A stretch of DNA of 64,000 nucleotides from Lanius collurio (GCA_020086605.1 JACBWW010000015.1:5911513-5975512), one strand, 5' to 3'; numbered from the stretch's first letter, positions 11,664 through 23,396 are shown. Notes: generated by a model from the sequence alone, not told the origin. A program made the numbers and translations.

Positions 11664-14600
11664 GAAAAAGAATAAAAGTTTGCAGGTAGGGTGACTTGAA
11701 AGTTAATTTCCACTGGTTAGCATGGACATGCTTGAATTCATTCTCTAGATAAAGATCCAGATGATTGTAGTCACTACTAAATTTCAAAAACAAAACTTTT
11801 GAAAATCTCACAGTGCTGTTTGGGCAAAATATGTCAGAGGCAGGAAGGCTCAGACTCCTTTTTATGTCTTCTCTCAAAGTATTCTTTACATCTTACACTA
11901 AATGTACAAGCAGCTGTAGGAAAGCACATGGAATTAACAGTTTGTTTTACTTTGTGAAACATGGAAAAAATTCACTGACAACATCACAAAATCATTTGAC
12001 TAGGGAATTTTGTGGTCTTGATTTTCTTATTTATCTTATAGATTATTCTTGCCTTGGTTCTTTAGATCTTATTTGTTCCTTTCATGAAGAAGAGAAAATG
12101 GGTCTTCCAGGTGAGCACTCGGAGATATTGGATGATTCTTCCTACTCTTTCCACTGTGGGGGCCAAGTGAATGAATGTGCATGAGTAAAGTGTGCTGCTT
12201 TGAAGAGAAAATTGAGACCTATGCTATGAATTGTTGGTGTGTCGACTGTGGTAAATTGGATGATGAGAAAATCTATAGGTATTATTGTTGACATTAAAAA
12301 TAAACTCAAGGAGGTATGATTTCTGAACAGAGATTAAAGATAGGCAGAGAGAAAAACCCTGTCCCTACAAAAAGCTGAGTAATTTAGTAGCAAACACGTA
12401 GGTTGAAAGAACTGCCTGACTCTCATGATTTGTGAACTGAATAAGCTACCAGGTATCAGAATTTTCTGGCTATAAAATGTACACCCAAAATATCCATTTG
12501 AAACTCATAAAAGCACATCTGAACCACAATAAACATAGGGGGGAGCTATTAAAAAAATCACACACTTGAAAAGGACAAGCATTAAATTAGATTCCCGAAT
12601 ATTACTTTGTGTGAAACCTTGCATTGTGTGATACATTTTTTGATGCAGAGAAATACCACCTACCTGCTAAATTGAAGTAGCATCATGAAAAAACAACATA
12701 GAAATATATCCCCTGCATAACAAGCAAAACAGTCTGAAGAACTAGGGCTGCTCTGGGGCAAATCTCTCCACCTGATCTCAATGGGATAAAGTAGAAAGAA
12801 TGCATTCATGTTTTATGCAACATCTGTAAGAAAGGAATAGGTTTTCCTACCAGAAGAATGCCATCAAACAAATCCTGAATTTTTTCTTTCCCCTGCTTTA
12901 AAAATGACATCCAATTTATATTTGGAAAAGCTCTCTAGATTCAACATCAGTATTCTAGGGGGTCAGAACAGACAGGTGTTAAGATTTTGTGAGATTAAAA
13001 CAAAAAAAAATCATTTTATAATTTATACAAAAATTAGTCACTTTTTCTGAGAGAAATTTTACTTTTATTTGATATTGTGCATTTTGAAAAGTACTTTAAG
13101 TAGCTCCATGTAGTTTAAGAGCCTCTGCAAATTACTGTTATTAAATAAAATTCTGTTATTCACAATGGTAATTGTATGTTTCAATAATACCTACAGTACT
13201 AAAACATTTTCCAGTCCAGGAAAATCACATATTTCTTGTCCAGAAAGCTTCTTAAGTAACAAAATAAATAGGCAGAACAGTGTGAAACAAACAGGGGAGG
13301 GAAAAAGAGCAAGTGTAAGAAATATGCTGATAATTGTTCCCCCAGGCCCTTTGAGGACTTTGTCATGCAGTATTCTATCTGGAAAGATAAAAAAAAGTAA
13401 AAACAGAAAAGGGAGAGGGGAAAGAAAAAAGGAAAAAGAAAAGTTAGTCTCTTCTGAGCATTTTAGCCAGCATCACTGACACTGAATCACTCCAAAGAAA
13501 CACTGCTGGCAGGAATTATATTCTAGTGGCTGATAAGGATTTTCAAGAATCTTGTTCCAATCATTTATTTTAAAATAAATTTATTCCCTTTCAGTAAAAT
13601 AAGAATGAGATCTGAATGTTTTATTTTCTGTTAAGAAGAAATTATGTCAGTTATGCATATCATGGGTTGAAATTTTGTCATAATATTTGATGGATTAAGA
13701 AATCAGGAAAGAATTTCTGGATTATTTTGATAGCTGATGTAAGACAAGAGTAGAACAATAAGTTGAACTTATTTTTGTGTTTATGTGTGTGTTTATACTG
13801 CAATACAGAGAAGATTGATATCTAATGCATGGTGCTTTTTAAGTTTAGTATATTTAAAGCCCTGATAAAGTGATTCAGTTCAGCAGCAGACACTGCCTTG
13901 CTTCCTACTAAGTGTTGCAGAGGGGAATAAACTAGTTTGCTTCTGTTAGACTGAGCTGTCACTTCAGTTTTCTTTGCTGCCTTATCATCAGGAAAGAGCT
14001 GTAAAATTTTCTGGTTTTCAAGGTGAACTTTCCCTCCAATCAGCCCAAAGAGGAAAATCTGATTCACTGAGATTTAAATGTTTGGTAATTTGATAATCAT
14101 TTTTCTATGAGGTAATCTAATTCATTTTAAGCAAATGCAAGAGTTTCAATCTTTATCTTTTTTTCCAGGTTTATCTATTTGGAAATGCATTATTTCTCTT
14201 TTACCATTTCTTGACTGTAAAGGCAGTCATGATTGAATACCAACAGAGTTCACAACTGGGTATATATATATATGTGTGTTTCTTAGATGGTGAACTTTCC
14301 TTAGATCAGATTTTTCTGTAATGTTTATGTTGCTATTGTGGGGGTTTTTGCCGGTTTTGCTTATAGTTTCTTTGTTTTTACACGGTTTTTTACTGCATGC
14401 ATGGTAGCCTAGAGCAGAAAGTCTTAAATAAGCAGTCACAGAATAATTTGTAGCCCAAGGTCTGAGTGAGAAGTAGAAAACAGAACCTTGGGTCTGTTTT
14501 CCTAGTTTGAAAAAGGACTTTCTTAGTTCAGTATTCTGTGTTTTTCCACTGTAAGTAAGTTTATTTGCACAACATAATTAAAGTGTTGTTGTTGCAAAAC

Positions 14601-15644
14601 AGAATAAATCCAAATTTGGAGGATGACAGTTAACAAGTGATGTAATCTGTGAAAAAAAAAAGCTTATTTACTCCAAATGAAGTTTTCAGTTTAAAATAGG
14701 TGCATTAAATTCCATCATATTTAATTTTCAAAGTAGATTAAACAGTAGTTGCAGATCTCATACTATGATTCCTCCCATCCAGCACTGCTGGATCAACACA
14801 TACACTGACTCCCTTAGTGATTGAATGCAACTGGAGGCATGGAAAACACAATAAAAACAACCGTAGGACTGCCCAAGAACTAGGGCTATTCAGTTCTTTT
14901 TGAGTACATATGCATATTGGCCTAATAAGAAATTTAAAAGTAATTTTGGATTTGTTTTTAATGAAGTTTAAGTTGCCTGTGAATACAGTTTCTTAGTGTC
15001 TGTGGATAACAATTTTGTTTTCATTGATGTTGCAACTTTAGTATACTCAATACTATTTCCTTGAGAGAATGTGAAGGACCAGATAAGAATTTTTTTTTTC
15101 TGTAGAGAAATTATGATGGAAAAACTTTACCTTGTGTACCTATTATTTGTTAACCTCTCCATTATTGTTGCATTTAGTAATTAATATATTTGTGGCTAAA
15201 TAGAAGTGCAAGTTTTTACTACAATTCTCTTCTGACTGCTTCAGACTTAAAGGGATTCAGTGTCCACATTGAGCTGATCTGCAAAAGGACTTTGAGAAAA
15301 ATACCAGTTTCTTTAAGTGAAATGCTTGAAAATTTTGAAAATAGTCCCCTTTAAATTGTGTATAGTGATCTGGTATCCACTGTAGAATCAAAGATTTGAT
15401 TTATTTTTGTTGGTTTTTTTTTACTAGAGTCCCTAATTAGACTTAGATCTGCCTGCTTGCAGAGTTCCCTTGCTTTACCACGAGTGCTCAGGAAGCGTAT
15501 ACATGCAGACAGACACAGAAAAGGCTAGAAAAAAAAAATCATCCTAACTTAAAAGGTAGGAAGTGAAATGTCTTAGGAGTGAAAGGGTATTCCAGGTGTT
15601 TGAATTCCTGAATCTAATTTTGTGTTTCTTTACTGTAGTGTTTT
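11664..15644. other. AT-rich sequence; only simple low-complexity tracts
   Basis: Contains a purine-only mirror-like stretch at about 13381-13443 and a short (TA)n at 14261-14273 followed by (TG)n. A good plus-strand donor (CCAG/GTGAGC near 12110) has no convincing coding exon before it. Confidence 0.45.
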
Positions 15645-15929
15645 ACCACCTCACGAGTGCATGTCAGGTTTCAGCAGGGGGACGGCGAAGGGCAGCGCTT
15701 CCCCCGCCGTGCGGGCCTTCTGCTGCTGGGCTGATCAGCTTTTGCATGGAAATCGAGGCTACTGAGGGAGAACTGCTCGGCAGTCTGGGGAGAAATAGAG
15801 GGAAATGAACTCAAAGGATCAAGAGCTGGTGCTGAGGAGGTCTTTGTGCTGCCCACTTTGAAAGATGTGTATGCACAAAGGGCAGAATAACCAAGGTAAA
15901 AAACGAAATCGTGGCTGTACAGAGCAACG
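15645..15929 (+). promoter_or_regulatory. CpG-dense patch, possible promoter and first exon
   Basis: Roughly nine CpGs fall within 150 bases (15650-15800), including GGACGGCGAAGG and CCCCGCCGTGCGGG, while CpG is nearly absent around it. On the plus strand it is followed by two usable donors: CCAAG/GTAAAA near 15895 and ACG/GTAAGA at 15930. A strand cannot be fixed from this alone. It could also be a fragment of an old GC-rich repeat. Confidence 0.35.
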
Positions 15930-18247
15930 GTAAGACTTTAAGAGAACTTTAAGAGAGGGGAAGAATTTATTCTGATCTCTGGAAAAACACATGTAAAACA
16001 AGTGTCCTTAGAGAGCAATACTGCTTTATATTAGCTGGCAAGGAGTGAGTAGTGTGAGTAGCCTAACCTGCTCCTCCGCATGTGTTGGAAAAGAAAGAAA
16101 GGAAAAGAAAGCAGACTACATTATTTGACTGTAGCCAGAAGCTCTCAGAGGAGAGATCAAGGCCTGTTTAATCCAGCCAAAGGAAAAACAGAGTTAAAGT
16201 GTTTTATTTCCCCACTGGGGATTCACAGCCTAGAACCCTGTCAGAAATGCAAGCACTTGTTGCAAAAGATAGCACTTTTCTTGCTGAAAAATTCTGTGTT
16301 TTAGCTGGAGGAGGATCTTTTGTCCTTAGAAATTAAAACATAAGAAACATGGATTGAACTCATAATACAAAATGAAAAATTATCCAAAAAATTTAATTTG
16401 AAATTGATGCATGTTACAAATTTAGGGAGCTATCACAGTGCCTCAATATATTAAACTGTGACTGGAACAAAAAATCAGATTCTAGTTAGAGATAAAACCA
16501 ATCAAACTACATTAACTCAAATGAAGCTTGAGAGCTGCGAACATTCTGCCTTCTGTAAGAATTGAGTATAGCTGAGCAATGGGTGATTTGAATATGTTTA
16601 GGGAAATTGTATATCTTACATGGGTCACCTCTAATCAGCATCCTGGTCACTCAAACAACCTCATAAATGTCTTCTGTTAATTCAGCTGCAGGACTGTGAA
16701 GGTCAAGAATCAACACTTTCCAGAAAAACACATTTACTACCTCAAAACACCATAAGTACTTACAATTTTAATAACATTTCTGGGACTGTAAAGATATCAA
16801 TGTTACTTTACTAACTAACTATGTTTTATGTTTGATAATTTGATTTTACATTTTTCTAAACTGACTACTAACCAGGTGTTAATGCTGTTAATTTTGAAAG
16901 TTTGTTGTTGGATGTTTGTGTTTTGGTGTTTTGGGGGCTTTTCCTTTTTCTGTTCTAGTTAGTGGCTAGGTGGAGTGTGAGAATATTAGTGAAATTTTTC
17001 TTAAACAAGTGGGAGGCCAGAATTCACTCAATAAAATTTTTATGTTTCTACTAGATGAACGAGAAAGATGAGCTTTAAAAATTAATGTTTAAAAAAAAGA
17101 AAAAAGCTACCTTTCCCCTCTCTTCCACCTGTATCTTCCTCATCATTGCTTCATGCAGTTTAAAATATTTTTGCAGCAGCTGATGATTCAAGGTTATCTG
17201 TGAATTAATCCATAGGAGTCTTACGTTATTTCTTTAAATATGTGCTTTTAATTTAGCAGAAAACTGTCTTAAAATTAAGAATTTTTAATTATGGCAGCAT
17301 AAGTTATTTTACTCTAGAGAAAAGGATCCTGTCCATGCTTCTGAACAATTTTAAAGAAGGATTCTTAGATGGTCACTTAAACAAGAATTTCAGGTCAGTA
17401 CTTTTGTGCTGGGCACAGATAATGCAATCAGGCATCCAGAAAACATGAAGCTGGGGGCTTGATGCACAAAACTGAGGAACACTTAGAAGTAAACATTTGT
17501 TAATGTACTCCGAGCATAAACCTGTGAACTTTATACCTTGTTGAATTAGATTTATTCTTAATTTATTTATCTCAAGCTGAAATATACCTTAATCAATGTA
17601 ATTTAAGGTGTACTTGAGGGATTCCTTGAAGACTATTTTTAATTTTTAATTTCTATTTTAGTTCCTTTGCATTTATCATTTGTTTGCAAACTACCTCTGC
17701 CTGAAGAATGAAAAGGACTAGCAAACTTCATCCTTTATTCCCTTAGTTTATATTAAAATATATATGCTGAACTTTGAGTACATGTAATGAAATTATATTA
17801 TTAAAATATATGGACCAGTTAGTAGTTGATCTTGAAATTGAAATGAGTTATACAGGAGCTCAAAAGACCTGCAATTCTATTGCAGCTGTATTTAATATGT
17901 GTTTCCAAGAGCATCTGGTCTAGAGCAGGAAGAAAAAAAACAAATGCCAAAAATTAAAAAAAAAAAACGGCCACTTATCTCTAGAGAACAGATCATGCTA
18001 AGACACAGCTTTTCTATATAAAACTGCTTCTTCAAGGGGAAACAAAATAAACGCAAGCCTTGCAGCAGCTGCATGGGGCCATCCACTGAAGCAAAAGAAA
18101 TGGAGGCCCATGAAGTCTTCTTGGACTTTCTTGCTTGTGTTCCAAGGAAAACACACAGTCAAAGGAAGGGAGAGGAATTAATTAGTTTTAAGATAAGTGA
18201 ATACTGCTTTTAAAGGTATTTTTTAAACTTATAATTCTTTTTCACTA
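15930..18247. other. AT-rich sequence with no recognised feature
   Basis: Isolated strong acceptor/donor pairs exist (for example minus strand near 17690) but enclose only a few bases. Confidence 0.45.
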
Positions 18248-18720
18248 GCTCAGAAAACGAGAAGGATTGAGAAGAGAATTGAAAGAAGAGAAACACTGAA
18301 AAGAGAAGCACTGGAAAGAGAAGAGAAGCATTGAAAAGAGAAGAGAGAGCAAAGACAACTTGCTGAGGCTGAACTGAAGAAGACAAAGAGCCAGTTGTCA
18401 GAGTGAAGATGAGACAAAAATAGACCAGAGGTCTAAATGCAGCCCTGGGAATGACAATAATTCAAGAGAAATGAGGCAATAAAAAGAAATTAAAAAGGAG
18501 GTAGTTCTACATCCATAGTAAGACTAAATCTCAGATGCCATCAAGATTCAAGAGGTGATACTTTACATGCAAATTGACTGAAGTTCAGACAGAGGCTCGG
18601 GACTCTGCACAAGATCTTTCAGTTGCAGTTCTAGAAATCTGGAAGGTTCAAAAAGAGAGGAGGAGGATATCAAGAATGAGCAGCATGTTTTGATACTGAA
18701 ATCATACTAAACCAGTGGGC
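18248..18720 (+). pseudogene. Decayed coiled-coil coding remnant
   Basis: From 18248 the plus strand is open for about 52 codons, broken by one TGA that looks like a decayed Arg codon. Pieces read TRRIEKRIERRETLKREALE and, after the stop, LAEAELKKTKSQLSE: a very charged, heptad-like coiled coil. Coding-like pieces continue to about 18720 in shifted frames (EDETKIDQRS, SDAIKIQEVIL, TEARDSAQDLSVAVLEIW), separated by stops. The start follows a splice-acceptor-like TTTTTCACTAG, so it could be a decayed exon; alternatively it is a processed pseudogene. A solo LTR begins 65 bases to the right. I do not recognise the parent protein. Confidence 0.4.
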
Positions 18721-18778
18721 AGGAAAAATTAACTGTAGTAGAGAGAGACAGAAACATTCAAATATATTTTTTTCATTC

Positions 18779-18784
18779 CAGTGG
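18779..18784. repeat. Left target-site duplication of the solo LTR (CAGTGG)
   Basis: CAGTGG directly precedes the LTR start TGTTGTAATG and is repeated exactly at 19077-19082. Confidence 0.85.
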
Positions 18785-19076
18785 TGTTGTAATGGGGAGT
18801 CCTTACAACAAGTCTAAGACAGCGATGAACTTGGAAGGAAAGATGATGTGATATTTTTATAGATGTTCAGAGATGATTTATTCCTCCAGCTGCATGGCTG
18901 GAGTTCCCAGGCAGACTCTCCAGTCATGGGACCCTGCTCTCCTCCCAGGCCTGGGCACCCAAACTAACCAGTCAGGAACAGGTATGGGGCACACGTGACA
19001 TGGGGACAGGGACAGGGACAGACCCGTACACTGCAGGGTCCCTCCACAGGGATTTCAGGGGAAAGGCACCTCCACA
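18785..19076 (-). mobile_element. Solo LTR, same family and orientation as 809-1141
   Basis: Begins TGTTGTAATG and ends CCTCCACA on the plus strand, 292 bases, with a perfect 6-bp duplication on both sides and no internal retroviral sequence. It therefore arose by LTR-LTR recombination. The minus-strand poly(A) signal is at 18882-18877. A CACGTG motif (18992-18997) and the tandem ACAGGG repeat beside it are conserved with the other copy. It is about 40 bases shorter than the 809-1141 copy. Confidence 0.88.
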
Positions 19077-19082
19077 CAGTGG
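19077..19082. repeat. Right target-site duplication of the solo LTR (CAGTGG)
   Basis: Exact copy of 18779-18784, immediately after the terminal CA of the LTR. Confidence 0.85.
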
Positions 19083-20055
19083 TATAAAGTTTTTAAATTC
19101 ATGTGTTAGGTCTTCTGTATCAGAACAATATAAGCTCTTTTCTTTTATTGTTCTTTTTTTAAAGGAAAACCTCATAGATGGCATTATTTTTTTGCCAGAA
19201 AGGACAGAATTAGCATACTGTAGATTAAACAAGCAGCCAAATTAAAGCTTATCAATGTTATATATAACTTCACGCAGCATTAATTTTCAGTGTAAAACAT
19301 CTGTAATGTACTGGGAGATAAATTATGAATATTCAATTCCATCTTGCTTTAATTTTATTAATAGTATCAATATTTACTATGCCATATGCAAAGATAGTTA
19401 GAATAATAGCATTGCATCAATATACATGAGTTGTCTTCATTTGCATGGATCATAAATGCTTTATAAAACTTAATATTGGGAACATGTAGATCAAGTTCTC
19501 TTTCAATTATTCAAGTCAATTTTACATCTGTTGGACTTGCTTGAGTTTCAAGTTATGATAGAGAATATACCTTGTCATGATCCACATGGGAATCACTTCG
19601 TTCACAAATGAAGTGCAACCATCCCTAGAGTGAACATCTGCCAGTTTTAGCAGCATAGTGCAGCATTACATAAGAAAAGAATCAAACTGTAAACTAACTG
19701 TTGAAGTAACTACTGCATGGCCAGGGTGTTTCCAATGCACAAAGCTTACACATCATGTGATATGTCTCCCAATTGCCCTCTTGATAACTGGTTCACATCA
19801 AAATGATACCCAGTGGTGTTTAAAACAGTGTGGTTCCCCTGGTGCAAGCAGAACTAAAGTATCATGACACCCATCCCCACACTGAATTTTATGCATACTC
19901 TGTGACTTGAATTCCAGAATTTTCAAAATCAAAATTCTAGTGGGAGAAAAGTCTATCTATAAATAATGTTCCAGGAGTAAATAGCAAATTAGAGAATCAC
20001 AAGTTAAAGAAAATGTTCACTATGTTCAACTTGCCCATTTTTGAAAAGGTATTAC
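19083..20055. other. AT-rich sequence with no recognised feature
   Basis: No supported exon or repeat. Confidence 0.45.
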
Positions 20056-20074
20056 CTCGTGTATTCAATTTTGA
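20056..20074 (-). CDS. Possible 19-base exon of the minus-strand gene
   Basis: A very good acceptor (minus strand GGTTTTTTCCCTTAATTTGGAG) and a donor CGAG/GTAATACC enclose 19 bases. Read as phase 0..1 it gives SKLNTR, which would follow the 20982-21084 exon if that exon is spliced at 20982 instead of ending at the TAA. It is too short to judge on its own. Confidence 0.2.
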
Positions 20075-20966
20075 CTCCAAATTAAGGGAAAAAACCCCAA
20101 ATATTAAAATCTGCAAAATATTACAGGCAGTGTTGACTGGTAGTTACTGCTCATAGGTGTTACAGACACTGAAAATAATGCAGGCCGTATCACAGTCTAC
20201 ATTCATCTCCATGCCAACTTCCTTTATGAGATAATTTCTTCAGACAGTGATATCCTCTAAGCATTAGTGGACAAACTTTGCTCAGACTGTGATAAACGAA
20301 AAGGAAGAACACCATTAACTTCTGAAGTTTAAATTTCTATTTTCAAAGGGGAAAATTGTGTAACAAATTAACCTCCTCATGCACGACACACACATTGCCT
20401 GAATGTTCTTACAGCCAGAATCACATTTTACTATTATTTTCCTGGTCACTCTGTGGCTTCCTTTCTCCATTTTTGGGCTTAATATCAAATTTTAAGAAAA
20501 TTAGATGGACTTACTTTTAAAAACTAGTACATATTAAATTTATCCACATCTTGAATTTCTCCCTTTTCTTTTATGACTTTCAGCTGTTTGACCACTCTGA
20601 GCTACACAGAAAAAGACTTGATTATGAGCCCTGAGTGACACTGCCTTTCTGCAATTTTCTATATAAATGATGTAATATTGTTTTGATTATAAGATTATCT
20701 ATTTTTTAATCCCTAATGAAAGACAAAGCTGCAACAAGATAGTTGATTTTTAAGGAGATGACACAAAAGTAAATGCTCAGCATCAGATCAGGGGTTTCTG
20801 GTTGGTCAGATTTGTTTGTGTTTGGGCTTGGTTTTTAGCAAGGAAAGGTTTTAAATGCAATACTGAGGAATACTGCCACAACGACATTCAGAAAAAAAAA
20901 AAGGATTTCAATGCAATGGTGAAATTCTTATGATATTCACATGATAATGGTAAAAAAGTAAACAAA

Positions 20967-21084
20967 TTAGCATGCATTTACAGAGGAGCCCCAGCAGAAA
21001 GGACTCTCCTGTGATAAATTTGGGTCTCCTCCAGCCACACATTTGGAGTCTTTCACTTGATAGATTTTTGGAGGTGATTCCACA
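20967..21084 (-). CDS. Candidate last coding exon of the minus-strand gene
   Basis: From 21084 the minus strand is open in phase 1, reading VESPPKIYQVKDSKC, then VAGGDPNLSQESPFCWGSS, then a TAA at 20967. Ser/Pro/Cys content and balanced codons look coding. The acceptor (...CATCCGTATGAAG) has a poor pyrimidine tract; a second AG lies at about 21047. A donor SS/GTAAATG at 20981 would keep the gene going in phase 0. In-frame stops occur upstream of the exon, as expected if it is bounded there. Both the end and the start are uncertain. Confidence 0.35.
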
Positions 21085-21249
21085 CTTCATACGGATGTCT
21101 TGCTACAGCTTGCAACAATTAAACACTTGAGAATATGGGCACAGGTTAACCACCAAATTTGAGTGTTGCAGGAAACTGATACTGAACAGCTGTGTGCACA
21201 AAGAGCCTGCAGCTAGTTTGTGCCCTTTGCAAGAAGGTATGACATGTAC

Positions 21250-21266
21250 CTGTCAGATGATGTCTC
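21250..21266 (-). CDS. Possible 17-base exon of the minus-strand gene
   Basis: Has an excellent acceptor (minus strand TTAATATTTCTGTGTAG) and a moderate donor ACAG/GTACATG. In phase 0..2 it encodes ETSSD and supplies exactly the phase shift needed between the exon at 21651-21694 (ends phase 0) and the one at 21084 (starts phase 1). That fit is its main support. Confidence 0.25.
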
Positions 21267-21650
21267 CTACACAGAAATATTAATACTAAAAAAAAGTTTG
21301 AGATTTGCAAAATTTCCTGTTTTATGAGACTAATGGATGCTACCATTATGTAATGAGTGAGACCATCAGAGAACATGGACATGTGTTTGGGGTGTCTGTA
21401 AGCACACAAAACATTGTCTAATATGTGTGTTTCAATATCAAATTTCTGCTTAAAAATCAAATTAATACCCAGTGATATGATCTAAACCAAGATCCAAGAA
21501 GTGGCTCCAAAGAATATACTTTTTTTAAGAAAACTACATGTGTCATTCTTGACATTGAGTTACTTCTGAAATGTTTGGAATTCTAAAAGGCTTGAACAAA
21601 TCCTTGATCCTAGAAAACGTAAGCATTCAAATGGGGGAGTTTTAGCTCAC

Positions 21651-21694
21651 CTTGGCAGACTTGACTTTGATTAAACAAATGTAATCCACACCAT
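21651..21694 (-). CDS. Coding exon of the unidentified minus-strand gene
   Basis: 44 bases between a pyrimidine-rich acceptor (minus strand CTCATCCTCCTTGACTATCTGAAAG) and a strong donor (GCCAAG/GTGAGCT). Phase 2..0 gives GVDYICLIKVKSAK; the phase-0 reading hits a stop. The split codon with the preceding exon makes Asp. Phase and splice sites both fit the exon at 21969-22088, 274 bases upstream. I do not recognise the domain. Confidence 0.55.
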
Positions 21695-21968
21695 CTTTCA
21701 GATAGTCAAGGAGGATGAGCGAGGGCAAAAGAGCTGTGAGTACAGCACAGTCAGACCAGCATTATGGGGCCCTCACTTTGTACAGACTACATGGGGGACG
21801 AGAAAAAAAAAATCGAACTTACAGACGTGTGTTTAATTTCATACTTTGGTATATAATTGTGTTTCTGTTTGCTACTCTCACTTTTAAGAAAGGAACATAC
21901 ACCAAAGATATGGTTTGTTAACGAGCAGTTAAACAAAGTGAACTTGCAGAGTGTACAATAGGCATTAC

Positions 21969-22088
21969 CTTGGACAGTCTCCAGGCTGAGCTCTGGGTTA
22001 GGGTAACACTCAAACTGATGCAGATACTTTAATTTCTTTTTCTCTTCAGCCTGCTGTATTTGTTTCTTTCTGGATAAGGCCAAAATAG
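21969..22088 (-). CDS. Coding exon of the unidentified minus-strand gene (best supported)
   Basis: 120 bases between a good acceptor (minus strand TTTTGCATGTTTTCAG) and a clear donor (CCAAG/GTAATGCC), open in phase 2..1. It encodes 39 residues beginning ILALSRKKQIQQAEEKKK, continuing LKYLHQFECYPN and ending PELSLETVQ: a charged helix followed by a more globular, Cys/Tyr/Pro-containing segment. The split first codon gives Ala after the exon at 22986-23027. The length, both sites and phase agreement on both sides make chance unlikely. It has coiled-coil flavour; no family is recognised. Confidence 0.6.
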
Positions 22089-22340
22089 CTGAAAACATGC
22101 AAAATGGCAACATTTACCTTTAGCTATGAGAGGAATTTTTTGGGGAAAAGGTGTCAGATTTCAGATACCTTTTTACCCTAGGTGGGTGAGCACGTAGTAC
22201 CTTTGGGTGCTGGCTTCCTAAACTAACATATGGGCAGTGTCTAATGTCTGAGTAAACATGTGTTGTGGTAAAAAAAAAATTATAAACATTTGCATTCTAA
22301 TGAAAAACATTGTAATCTGTATGAAGAAAACACTAATATT

Positions 22341-22379
22341 AAAAAAAAAAAAAAAAAGAAAAGAAAAAAAAAAGAAAAG
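22341..22379 (+). repeat. A-rich low-complexity tract
   Basis: Seventeen A followed by GAAAAGAAAA-type repeats. It lies in an intron of the proposed minus-strand gene, where it forms a long pyrimidine tract. Confidence 0.85.
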
Positions 22380-22397
22380 TAAACCAGTAGATATTAC

Positions 22398-22406
22398 CTG
22401 AGAGCA
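22398..22406 (-). CDS. Possible 9-base microexon of the minus-strand gene
   Basis: TGCTCTCAG lies between acceptor-like CATATTTTTAACAG and donor GTAATATC on the minus strand. It would add Val-Leu-Ser in phase between the 22986-23027 and 21969-22088 exons. Nine bases are too few to support alone; the exact multiple of three and the position are suggestive only. Confidence 0.18.
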
Positions 22407-22985
22407 CTGTTAAAAATATGCAGAACGTAGTGTGGTTGCAGATGCTGTTGGAGAAAAGCAAACAAGATTCCTAACTTTATTTTTAACAACTCAGTTTTAA
22501 AAAGTAAAGTGAGAGTGGAAAAAATGAGAGATAACCAAGGGGCAGAGGATGTACCTCCGGGAAAGCTGTGAGAAACTGATCAAGTTGGTGAGCCCCTTCC
22601 TTCCCTCAGGCTCTGAGATTCTGCACAGCAAGCAGTAATAATCAAATTACTTACAAGCACTTGTAAGGAGTGGGCTGTCAAGTGTTAGTGCAACAGCAAA
22701 GTCAAAATTATAAAACTACTTTTCATCTGCAACGGGCATGAATGAAGACTGAGCATCTTTAGTCTGAAATTCAGAAAAGGACTTTCACCTTGAGGGTTAT
22801 AAATCATGCAGAGGAGTCTCTATTTAGTCTAAACTTTTTATCCACTACCAACAAAGAAGATTATGACTGACAGTGTAGAACTCCCATCCATTTGCCCTCA
22901 TCTCCCTGTGTTGCGGTGGACACCCCCTGCATTACAACATCCTTGCCCATTATCTTTCCCCAAATCCTGCACTCTAAATAATTAC

Positions 22986-23027
22986 CTTGTTCCTTATTAA
23001 TCTGTTCATTATCAACATTCCGGAGTT
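22986..23027 (-). CDS. Coding exon of the unidentified minus-strand gene
   Basis: 42 bases between acceptor (minus strand AAATTAATTTGTTTTTCAG) and donor (AACAAG/GTAATTAT). Phase 2..1 gives LRNVDNEQINKEQ; the other two frames are less convincing, one having an early stop. Asn/Gln/Glu-rich, consistent with a helical coiled region continuing into the next exon. The phase joins cleanly to 21969-22088. Confidence 0.5.
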
Positions 23028-23343
23028 CTGAAAAACAAATTAATTTTGTCCTGAATAGATGCTGAGATAAATGTCATTATACTGGACCTTTTTTTAGATC
23101 TTTGCAAAGGGATGGGGGATTGTGTGGATTTTTTAGTTTAGCTAAGTACCAAAATAAAATTTAACCTGCTTCCTTTAATTTGCTTGGGTTCCAAAAAAGA
23201 ACCAAACAAAGAACACCAAAAAGGTATTTTTACCCAAAGTAAAAGACAAAAGACACTCAAGGTACAAAACTTAATTTGAACACAACTTTGCTTTTTAACC
23301 AGCTTCACTCATAATTTGTCATGCCTTAGTAAACTCTTTCTAC

Positions 23344-23396
23344 TTATTTCCAGAAGTTGCGTGAGAGCATCCAACTGCTGTGGCACGGATAAAGGT
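23344..23396 (-). CDS. Candidate coding exon of the minus-strand gene, start uncertain
   Basis: The minus strand reads PLSVPQQLDALTQLLEI, leucine-rich and helix-like. Starting at 23396 gives phase 1..1, matching the exon at 25826-25897 before it and 22986-23027 after it, but the acceptor there is poor. A better acceptor (minus strand CCTTTATCCGTGCCACAG) at 23377 gives phase 0..1 and would need one more exon upstream. The donor (AATAA/GTAGAA) is mediocre. Confidence 0.35.

Noticed and set aside
11813..12184. 123-codon plus-strand open frame with a good donor near 12110
   Set aside because: No acceptor-bounded exon or protein-like composition; several competing acceptors give only short readings.
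17692..17697. Strong minus-strand acceptor and donor six bases apart
   Set aside because: A six-base exon cannot be supported; likely a chance pairing.
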